64,000 nucleotides of DNA. Source: CAZUSO01 sp964622775. GTDB lineage: Bacteria > Bacteroidota > Bacteroidia > Chitinophagales > Chitinophagaceae. The stretch lies in the NCBI GenBank assembly GCA_964622775.1, contig CAZUSO010000002.1:81366-145365 (forward strand), written 5' to 3'. Of the stretch, positions 19,462 through 26,508 are shown piece after piece. A program made the position numbers and the translations under genes. Each line of letters begins with the position of its first letter. Position 1 is the stretch's first letter. Under the pieces are notes generated by a model that made no database searches, was not told the DNA's origin, and saw nothing but the letters and a program-made list of their open reading frames with translations.

Positions 19462-20748
19462 ATGGCAGATATCTGGATTTATACAATAGCCGCTTCATGC
19501 TGTTTGATATTTATGATCATTATTTCCGGGCTGGAATACTCCTGGCTCACTTCCAATCCGTTGACCATTGAGTTGAAACGCAAACAGGGGCGTAGTTCCA
19601 GCTTAGTGCTGGGCAGTTTTTTCGACAATCCCGAATCGTTTTGGCGCACAACGGTCATCACTTTTTATATTCTCTTAGTCATCTTCTGCTTCTTATTTAC
19701 CCGCATTACTCAGGAACTGTTCGAGATGTATCCACGCTCGGTCATTTCCAGCTATTTATTAGCATACCAGTATCCGCGGATGGTGCTGGATTTGCTGCTT
19801 TGTACTTTCATCATTCTTTTCTCAGTAGGCATTATCAGTAAGCGCATCTTTGAGGTCAACCCCGAAGGTAAGCTCAACACCTGGTCGGGATTTATCAACC
19901 TGCTCCGGTCAGTGCTTAACCCGATTGCATCCGGGTTGACCGGCATTTCCGAGTTTATCCTGAAATATCTTTTCAACGTACGAATCAGTAAAAAAGAAAC
20001 CATCTTTGAACGGATCAATCCTGACCAGTTCGAGCGTCAGTCCATGCAGGGGCATGAAGACAGCGAGGAAATGAACAAAGAGCTTTTTCAACGGGCTTTA
20101 CGGCTTACCCAGGTAAAGGTGCGGAATTGTCTTACTCCCCGCAACGAGGTCACGGCAGTAAGCATCAATACGTCTATTAAGGATCTCAAGGAAAAATTTA
20201 TGGAAACCAAGCTTTCCAAGATTGTCATCTTTGACGAAAGCCTTGACCAGATTGAAGGTTATGTGTATCACTTAGACATGAACAACCGCCCTGCTCAGAT
20301 AAAGGATATCCTCCATCCGATCCCGGCCGTTCCGGAAACGATGAGCGCGATGGACCTGATGCGGCTCTTTTCGAAAGAGCGCAAAAGTATTGCCTGGGTT
20401 GTGGATGAGTTTGGAGGCACTGCAGGTTTTGTAGCCGTGGATGATGTATTGGAAGAGGTTTTTGGAAATATCAAGGATGAATACGATATTGAAGAATATA
20501 CGGAAAACCGTATCGGCGAAAATGAATATTTAGTTTCCGGCAGACTGAAGCTCAGTTATCTTAATGAAAAATACGACCTGGGATTTCCTACACAGGAAGC
20601 GGAAACACTTTCTGGCTTTATCATTACCAATTACGAAACCATCCCCCGTCAAAAGGAGCGAATCGTAATAGGCAATTATGAGTTTGAAATTCTTTTGGTA
20701 ACCGAGACCAAGATTGAAACAGTCAGGATGAAGGATCTGCGTCGTTAA
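19462..20748 (+). CDS. GldE-like hemolysin-family protein (CNNM transmembrane, CBS pair, CorC/HlyC domain)
   Basis: Inner-membrane protein of the UPF0053/CNNM type. Hydrophobic helices lie at about 8-28, 60-80, 105-125 and more weakly beyond. A cytoplasmic CBS pair starts at VRNCLTPRNEVTAV (about 215) and includes FGGTAGFVAVDDVLEEVFGNI in the second CBS. The C-terminal CorC_HlyC transporter-associated domain contains YLVSGRLKLSYLNEKYDLGFP and ETLSGFI. Length 428 aa. Homologues include GldE of gliding Bacteroidota and magnesium/cobalt-efflux CorC proteins. No gldD or ssb is adjacent, so the GldE assignment is tentative. The 3' end overlaps the convergent KAS gene by 26 bases. Confidence 0.8.
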   Translation: MADIWIYTIAASCCLIFMIIISGLEYSWLTSNPLTIELKRKQGRSSSLVLGSFFDNPESFWRTTVITFYILLVIFCFLFTRITQELFEMYPRSVISSYLLAYQYPRMVLDLLLCTFIILFSVGIISKRIFEVNPEGKLNTWSGFINLLRSVLNPIASGLTGISEFILKYLFNVRISKKETIFERINPDQFERQSMQGHEDSEEMNKELFQRALRLTQVKVRNCLTPRNEVTAVSINTSIKDLKEKFMETKLSKIVIFDESLDQIEGYVYHLDMNNRPAQIKDILHPIPAVPETMSAMDLMRLFSKERKSIAWVVDEFGGTAGFVAVDDVLEEVFGNIKDEYDIEEYTENRIGENEYLVSGRLKLSYLNEKYDLGFPTQEAETLSGFIITNYETIPRQKERIVIGNYEFEILLVTETKIETVRMKDLRR

Positions 20749-21877
20749 AGAATGGTGTTGCCTTTACCCAAACAAGCGCTGCATTGCAGCCGCCAAATCC
20801 GGAAGCCGTTTTTAATACCGTATTTAAATCTGCTGTACTGGTTTCCCGCGTTATATTCACCGGAACCGGCAGGCTTGATTCTTTAAAGCCAGGCGACGCG
20901 ATCAGTTTATTTTCCTGCATCGCACGGCAGGCCATTATGCTTTCGATAATTCCTGCAGCGCCCAGCGTGTGTCCTGCATACGCCTTGAGACTATGCAGCG
21001 GCGCTTTGGAAACGCCGGCCATATGGAGGGCTTTGGCTTCCATCTCATCATTATACAAGGTTGCCGTGCCATGTGCCGCAATCATATCAATCTCCTGTGG
21101 TGCGATACGAGCTTCCTGCATAGCGGCCGTTATAGCGCAGGCTAATTCCTTCCCGGTACGCGAGGGACCGGAGAGGTGATTGGCATCATTACTGACCGCA
21201 CCGCCCGCAAGCCGTACCGAAGTTTGTGCTTGTGTGGACAGTACGATGCAGGCTGCAGCTTCTCCGAGATTAATCCCCTTGCGATCCTTGTCAAAGGGTT
21301 TGCAAATTTCGGGAGCTATGGCCTGAAAGGATTGAAATCCGGATAGCACAAAAGCGCTTAGACGATCTGCACCAATTACAACAGCCTCTTTGTACATGCC
21401 CTGCTCCAATAATCTTTTTGCGGTGATCAATGCCAGGGACCCCGAAATGCATGCCGTAGAAACAATGATTGGGGTATTGGGATTTTGAAAATATTGCTGA
21501 ATGATTTTTGCGGAAGTGCTCAACTGGATCCGCTCATCATCCCATTCGCCAAGCTGCTCAATATTCCCTTTGGTTGCGGAAAGGATGATAATACAATCCC
21601 TGGAATGGATATGGACAGTCGCATTGGCTAATGCTTCCTGCATCGCTGCAATGCACATGGCTTCAAAGCGGGTGAAATCAGGTTCGGGAAAATGCGACTC
21701 AAGCCATTGCATCTGTTCCTCCGGCAATTTAGATGCATAAAACGGCTGTGAAAACCCTGCTTCTTCATGATGCAGGGTTACCGCAGAGCGTTGCTGCATA
21801 ACATGTTCAAATGCTGCTGTGGCACTCTTGCCTAATGGACTGAACAGCCCGTCTGAAACATAAAAAACTGCTTTCAA
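20723..21877 (-). CDS. Beta-ketoacyl-ACP synthase, flexirubin/aryl-polyene type
   Basis: Thiolase-fold condensing enzyme extending an acyl-ACP by malonyl-ACP. The triad is visible: Cys in VSTACISGSLAL (about residue 143), His in AAHGTATLYNDEMEAKAL and His in YAGHTLGAAGIIESI, with C-terminal SGFGGCNAALV. It is short (about 384 aa) compared with FabF (~410), as in secondary-lipid clusters. No ATG exists near the start; TTG 21877 (MKAVFYVSDGLFSPLG) or TTG 21889 are the options. On the same strand upstream, after a repeat-filled gap, come a dehydratase and an acyltransferase, the set expected in flexirubin/aryl-polyene synthesis. Whether pigment is made cannot be said, because the other cluster genes are not here. 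Confidence 0.82.
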   Translation of the reverse strand: MKAVFYVSDGLFSPLGKSATAAFEHVMQQRSAVTLHHEEAGFSQPFYASKLPEEQMQWLESHFPEPDFTRFEAMCIAAMQEALANATVHIHSRDCIIILSATKGNIEQLGEWDDERIQLSTSAKIIQQYFQNPNTPIIVSTACISGSLALITAKRLLEQGMYKEAVVIGADRLSAFVLSGFQSFQAIAPEICKPFDKDRKGINLGEAAACIVLSTQAQTSVRLAGGAVSNDANHLSGPSRTGKELACAITAAMQEARIAPQEIDMIAAHGTATLYNDEMEAKALHMAGVSKAPLHSLKAYAGHTLGAAGIIESIMACRAMQENKLIASPGFKESSLPVPVNITRETSTADLNTVLKTASGFGGCNAALVWVKATPFFNDADPSS

Positions 21878-21989
21878 AATAAAGTTCAATAATTTAAACA
21901 GCTGGAGGTTTCTTCAATAATTTGTTGATATCCTCTTTCCAATAATTAACACATCTTAAACTCGGGATATGACTATCCGGTATGGTTTG

Positions 21990-22370
21990 CAAGCCTTGCT
22001 GCAAGGCGGGTACTCATTCCAAATTGTCGCATTACAATGGCGTCATATTTTTTCATCTCCTTCCATGTGTCATCATCTCGACTAAGAAAATTCCGGATTA
22101 CGGAATAATCCGATCAGAATTTTCGCATGGAGTGATCTCCTGCTGCGTTTGGAATAGCATCTTCTTTAATACCGCCTCCTTTCAATATGTCCGGGAGATT
22201 GAGTTTCACTGATTTTCAATGCTCCACTCCATTACAACCACGCCACTGCGCTACATGATTATAATTTCAGTCAAGCTTTTCTCACCGAAAGTAAATTAAA
22301 TGACACCATATTTTTTGCCGTACCAACAACCATAGGTGCGACCTGTTTAGGATGCACCCGCAAGGTAGTC
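21990..22370 (+). repeat. Modular intergenic repeat, copy R2, the most complete (gap 21890-22380)
   Basis: Gene-free stretch inside the acyl-chain cluster. Modules in order: cgactaagaaaattccggattacgg...gatcagaattttcgcatggagtgatctcc (22079-22140), tgcgtttggaatagcat, gtccgggagattgag....actgattttcaatgctccactcc (22188-22230), actgcgctacatgattataatttcagtcaa (22245-22274), and ttttttgccgtaccaacaacc..aggtgcgacc....gatgcaccc (22311-22360). Parts of each recur at 5.0, 11.1, 12.8, 19.2 and 32.2 kb. No long ORF, transposase-like peptide or clear target-site duplication was seen. Confidence 0.62.
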
Positions 22371-22380
22371 TTCAGATTGT

Positions 22381-22773
22381 TTATTGCAAAAAAATTTTAA
22401 ATTCCGCGGCAGCAATCAGCTTATTATTCAACCGGATTTCCGCCTGCACGATATGCGCCTGCATGACCTGATGTAAAAAAATTACCCTTGTCTGAACCTG
22501 GTCGCCGACTGAAGGTAGTTCAGTAATCTTTAAGTTCTTAATTGCGCCGATAAACCCAACCGGAGCCGGCTTCCCTTCCAGAGCTGACCGGTATCCGGTT
22601 CCGGCAGCGGCAGTTTGCGCCATGTTTTCGATAAGTCCCGGTTCGGTAAATTGATTATTTTCAACAAAAAGATGTCCTTCCCGAATGATAAATGCAGTAA
22701 GGGTAAACTCTTCGGTGGCTGATATCAGCTCATCAATCATTTCAAACGGTGGCGCCTGGGGAATGTATTGCAT
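22381..22773 (-). CDS. Hotdog-fold 3-hydroxyacyl-ACP dehydratase-like protein (FabZ/ApeP type)
   Basis: Short (130 aa) single hotdog domain: IPQAPPFEMIDELISATEE at the N-terminus corresponds to the P.RPPMLLID region of FabZ-like dehydratases. The central helix is EPGLIENMAQTAAAGTGYRS and a GFIGAIKNLKITELPSVGD strand segment follows. The catalytic His of classical FabZ (in LPHRYPF) is replaced here (QAPPFEM), as in the ApeP-like group, so activity is inferred only. The ATG start lies 3 bases from the stop of the upstream acyltransferase, giving a tight operon. Probable role: dehydration step of aryl-polyene/flexirubin acyl chain synthesis. Confidence 0.72.
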   Translation of the reverse strand: MQYIPQAPPFEMIDELISATEEFTLTAFIIREGHLFVENNQFTEPGLIENMAQTAAAGTGYRSALEGKPAPVGFIGAIKNLKITELPSVGDQVQTRVIFLHQVMQAHIVQAEIRLNNKLIAAAEFKIFLQ

Positions 22774-22776
22774 ATA

Positions 22777-23679
22777 TCAGGAAATTAATTCCGTTTCCGT
22801 ATTCTTTTCCCAAAAGTCGTAATAATTAAACCATTGTTCGGGATATTTTTTTACATAGACTTCTAACAATTGCACATAGTCTTCCAGCATAGCCTGTGCC
22901 CCGGTCAGGCCGCGCCCGGCGTAGGTCTTTGGCCGGAACCCGTAAAAATGATACCGGTAACTGGATTTTTTAAAGGCAAAAACGAAACAAACCGGGGCAT
23001 TGAGCTTGCTCGCCAGTACGAATGGCCCTAAGGGAAATAAAGCGGATTCGCCCAAAAAGTCATGAGCAATGGTTCTGTTCCCCGGCAGATAACGATCGGC
23101 ATGGATGCAAATCAGTTCATTACGCTGCAGTGCGGCGGACATTTCGTAAATATGGGAAAGGTCTTCGCGAACGTAAATAATATTAAAGGTCTTCGGGCCG
23201 GTAACCTGGTCCAGATAGGCTTTGAGTTGCTGCGCCTCTCCGTCGTACATAACGATATTGATTATAGTATTGTAGCGTTTCAGCAAATGTCCGGCCATTT
23301 CGTAATTACCCAGATGCGCACTCACTAAGATACCGCCCTTTCCGCCCTGAGCCAGTTCGTTGAGGTATTCCTCGCCGGTACGTTCTACCGAAAGTGACGT
23401 TTCCACACCACTCATGGTAGCAATTTTATCAATTATGGTCTGCCCGAATATTTCAATATTCCGGCTAATGAGTCGTCGGGATTCCTTTCCGGAGTAATGC
23501 AACCGTTCCTTATAAAAGGATCTTAACGCAGTCGTTACACGAGGCGCCATCCAGATATAATACAGCTTCACCAATTTGAGTAAGACGTATGCCGACCTTA
23601 AGCCGCCTGTTTTCAGCAGTGCAATAAAGATGCGGTATCCTAATGTTGTGCCTTTCGATCGGCCATCCCATTGTGACAT
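22777..23679 (-). CDS. Lysophospholipid/lipid A-type acyltransferase (LpxL/HtrB family)
   Basis: Inner-membrane acyltransferase of 300 aa with the H-x4-E catalytic motif in SAHLGNYEMAG (His122, Glu127). It also has the PGNRTIAHDFLGESALFPLGP segment, equivalent to the substrate-binding/acyl-chain motif of LpxL-type enzymes. A hydrophobic N-terminal segment (about 14-45) likely anchors it. The gene begins the three-gene acyl-chain run, with only 3 bases to the dehydratase. In flexirubin/aryl-polyene clusters such an enzyme attaches the polyene chain to a lipid head group. A lipid A role is the alternative. Confidence 0.8.
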   Translation of the reverse strand: MSQWDGRSKGTTLGYRIFIALLKTGGLRSAYVLLKLVKLYYIWMAPRVTTALRSFYKERLHYSGKESRRLISRNIEIFGQTIIDKIATMSGVETSLSVERTGEEYLNELAQGGKGGILVSAHLGNYEMAGHLLKRYNTIINIVMYDGEAQQLKAYLDQVTGPKTFNIIYVREDLSHIYEMSAALQRNELICIHADRYLPGNRTIAHDFLGESALFPLGPFVLASKLNAPVCFVFAFKKSSYRYHFYGFRPKTYAGRGLTGAQAMLEDYVQLLEVYVKKYPEQWFNYYDFWEKNTETELIS

Positions 23680-23700
23680 GGAGTAAGAAAATTTTTCGGA

Positions 23701-24894
23701 CTAAGGTATGATTTCGAGAACACCATTATTCATCCGGAAGTCTTTGGGAAAATCGGAATAGCTCCATTTACCGATAATGGTTCCACCCTTAATCAGCATC
23801 AGGCCGGGGTTACTGCGCATGGCGGTCTTGGAAACCGTACCGTCTAATTGAAATGCATCAGCTACCAGTTTGTATTTTGCTTTAAAGGCCATTGTTCTTT
23901 CCGGGCTGCCCGATGATAGAATAAAGAATCCAACCATCTCACCCTGATAAGCACGCGCCATCAGCTTTTGAATTCGATCCATATTCTTCAGGCTTGCATG
24001 ATCCACATCTTTTATAAAAAATAAGAAGTTGTACCCGGGTTCTTTTAATAAGGCTTCCGTATAGTCATTTCCTTCATAATCCGTAACGGCAAAATCGGTG
24101 ATGAGCGGTGTGGCATTACCTTTTTTAATGAGCTTTGATTTTGTATCCGTCACGTTCAGGTTCCACAGGGTAGAATCTGCAAGAAAAGCATCCTGCGAAA
24201 TTTCCATTTGCTTTCCATCTTTTTCATAAGTAATTACCGTTTCATAAACATCGGGCTGAGCGCCTGGCGGCACCTGCATTTTTTCCCAGATATTGTTCCC
24301 GGTTTTGTAAGGCAAACAATCTACAAAAGGCAAATGGCGTAAGGCATACCACTGTATCGCCAAAGCGGCCAGCAAACCTGCGATTATGAGGGATATATTC
24401 AACCGGAAGGCAAATAGCGGGCGAATATATTTTCTGAAAATGAGCAAAATAATCACCAATACCAGCAATAATAAATCCTTCAGAAAGCTTTGCATTGCTG
24501 TCAGCGGGATACAGTCACCAAAGCAGCCGCATTTAAGTTCAAGGCCGGTGTGATGCTCATACCAGATTGCATAGCCGGTGAGGTAAGCAAAGAACAGCAT
24601 CAGCAACAGGAGCAGGATAGAAAAAAATTTGAATCCGTAGCCCAGCAGAAGAGCTACTCCCGCAATGATTTCAAAAGTAATGACTGCGATAGAAAGGGAA
24701 AATGCATAAGGCGAGAACACGGTCATATCCCACAATTCAAAAAACTCCTGCATCTTATAAGCCAGTCCGGAAGGATCGTTGGCCTTAATAAGGCCGGAGA
24801 ATATAAATAAAATGCCCACGAAAACGCGAATGAACTGCAAAGCGTAAAAGCCGGGAGAACGATTGGAATCAGTACGAACAGTAGTAATGCTCAT
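23701..24894 (-). CDS. DoxX/MauE-like membrane protein, BT_3928 family
   Basis: 397-residue protein. The N-terminal half holds four to five transmembrane helices of the DoxX/MauE type (FIRVFVGILFIFSGLIKANDP..., with the cysteine-rich loop LKCGCFGDCIPL near residue 125). The C-terminal half is soluble with a thioredoxin-like pattern (YNFLFFIKDVDHAS...NPGLMLIKGGTIIGKW) but lacks a CxxC. The family is common in Bacteroidota beside DUF1599 genes, as here two genes away. A role in envelope redox or quinone-linked disulfide chemistry is a guess. ATG start. Confidence 0.78.
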   Translation of the reverse strand: MSITTVRTDSNRSPGFYALQFIRVFVGILFIFSGLIKANDPSGLAYKMQEFFELWDMTVFSPYAFSLSIAVITFEIIAGVALLLGYGFKFFSILLLLLMLFFAYLTGYAIWYEHHTGLELKCGCFGDCIPLTAMQSFLKDLLLLVLVIILLIFRKYIRPLFAFRLNISLIIAGLLAALAIQWYALRHLPFVDCLPYKTGNNIWEKMQVPPGAQPDVYETVITYEKDGKQMEISQDAFLADSTLWNLNVTDTKSKLIKKGNATPLITDFAVTDYEGNDYTEALLKEPGYNFLFFIKDVDHASLKNMDRIQKLMARAYQGEMVGFFILSSGSPERTMAFKAKYKLVADAFQLDGTVSKTAMRSNPGLMLIKGGTIIGKWSYSDFPKDFRMNNGVLEIIP

Positions 24895-24991
24895 TATTAT
24901 TAATGTTTTTTGAGGTAAGCAAAAATAATCTTTAAGTGGATAAATCCCATTTAAGCAGAGGTTAATGATTGCCGCAATTCAACCTGCCTGA

Positions 24992-25882
24992 TCATGCTTC
25001 GGAAATGCGGTGTCCGCAATATTTACAAAAATCTGCATCTTTAGTATGGCCGCCTTTCCCGCAGGAAGGACATTGGTAGTCCACCTTCCTGATTTTATCA
25101 TCTCCTCCTCTTCCCCGAATGGCAGAGGCGGTAATGATACCTGTTGGAACGGCAATAATAGCATAACCCAGCACCATAATAAAGGATGCCATAATCTTTC
25201 CGCCGGCAGTAACCGGGGCTACATCTCCGTATCCAACCGTGGTAATGGTCACGATCGCCCAATAAACGCTTTGAGGGATATTGCTGAATCCCGGGTTTTT
25301 ATCATTTTCCAGCACATACATAAAAGAGCCCATGAACATGGTCAGTAATAGTACGAAAAACAGAAAGATAATGATCTTATGAAAGCTGCGAAGCAAGGCC
25401 AGTACCAGCAGGCGGCTTTCATCCAGGAATTTTACCATGTGGAAGATCCGGAAGGCGCGTAACAGGCGGAAGGAACGAATTATCATCAGCATGTGTGTCC
25501 GGGGCAGGAACAATTCCAGATAAGACGGAAAAATAGCCAGGAAATCAATGATGCCATAAGTGCTGGTTATATATTTCTTCGGACTTTTTACGCAAATGAT
25601 TCGTAAAATATACTCTACCGTGAAGATGATCATGTAAAAAAAGTCCAGCGCGCGAAACCAACTGTAATAAATGACACTTATCGCCGGCACGCTTTCGAGC
25701 ATCAGGAAAAGGATATTGGAAAGAATCAGCAGAAAAAGTACCACGTCGAATATTTTGCCCACAGGCGTATGTGATTCAAAAACCACACTGTATATTTTAC
25801 GCTTCCAGGCCACCGCAGGCTTATTTTCTTCTGATCCCTCGGTATTCAGTCTATCCGGAATGATATCAAAATAACTCGGCAT
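24992..25882 (-). CDS. Six-TM voltage-sensor-type potassium channel with C-terminal zinc ribbon
   Basis: Kv/Eag-like ion channel of 296 aa. An S4-like helix has arginines every third residue (RSFRLLRAFRIF, about 136-147). The pore helix and selectivity filter are TITTVGYGD (filter about 215-220), followed by S6. Unusually, the C-terminus ends in a compact zinc ribbon: CPSC and CKYC pairs at about 271/274 and 286/289. The ATG at 25882 is preferred over a TTG at 25921 that would add 13 residues. A cytoplasmic metal-binding tail suggests redox or zinc sensing or assembly (inference). Monocistronic by spacing. Confidence 0.88.
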   Translation of the reverse strand: MPSYFDIIPDRLNTEGSEENKPAVAWKRKIYSVVFESHTPVGKIFDVVLFLLILSNILFLMLESVPAISVIYYSWFRALDFFYMIIFTVEYILRIICVKSPKKYITSTYGIIDFLAIFPSYLELFLPRTHMLMIIRSFRLLRAFRIFHMVKFLDESRLLVLALLRSFHKIIIFLFFVLLLTMFMGSFMYVLENDKNPGFSNIPQSVYWAIVTITTVGYGDVAPVTAGGKIMASFIMVLGYAIIAVPTGIITASAIRGRGGDDKIRKVDYQCPSCGKGGHTKDADFCKYCGHRISEA

Positions 25883-25957
25883 TTTTTGGAATTTTATACG
25901 AACAAATAAAGATAAAGACAATGCCTGTACGCCGTACCACTGTTGAGTGCATTACTT

Positions 25958-26497
25958 TCAGGAGTCTTCGCTGATTCTGATCAATGCAAAGATGCCATAG
26001 TTGATAATATCTGCGAAATTGGCATCCACGCCTTCGGAGATCATGGTCTTGCCGTCATTAGTGAGAATCTGGCGGATGCGCAGCAATTTGGTAAGGATCA
26101 GATCTACAAACGACTCCTGGCTCATATTGCGCCAGGCTTCTCCGTAATCATGATTTTTTTTCAGCATCAGGCTTCGCACTATTTCAAGCTGCTCGTTGTA
26201 ACAGGCTTCGGATTGTTTCAGATCAAGCAGCGTTTCCGAGTCATGTTTCATGGTCAACTGAATCAATGCGATGATACCGTAATTGACGATGGCCCTGAAT
26301 TCGTTCTCTATGCTGTCTTCGATTTTCTGCACCTGTTTTTCCTGGATCTGGCGGATGCGCCATGCCTTAATATAAATTTGATCCACGATGGAAACCGGCC
26401 TCAATACCCGCCAGGATGTACCATAGTCCGTCGCTTTTTTGAGATATATCTCCCGGCATTCTCCGGCAATTGCGTCATATTGTTGAATGGTGTTCAA
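25958..26497 (-). CDS. DUF1599 family protein (two repeats)
   Basis: 179-residue soluble all-helical protein built of two similar halves. Each half has K..DYG.[ST/A]WR, a D.I..K..RI.QI helix and an INYGI[IF]ALI[QR] helix (about residues 20-80 and 115-175). This is the DUF1599 pattern, associated with nucleotide-modification or MazG-like families; the reaction is unknown. The only available start is TTG at 26497. The gene is on the same strand as the TamB-like gene, 11 bases downstream of its stop, so co-transcription is likely. Confidence 0.75.
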   Translation of the reverse strand: MNTIQQYDAIAGECREIYLKKATDYGTSWRVLRPVSIVDQIYIKAWRIRQIQEKQVQKIEDSIENEFRAIVNYGIIALIQLTMKHDSETLLDLKQSEACYNEQLEIVRSLMLKKNHDYGEAWRNMSQESFVDLILTKLLRIRQILTNDGKTMISEGVDANFADIINYGIFALIRISEDS

Positions 26498-26508
26498 GAT
26501 GAATTTTA

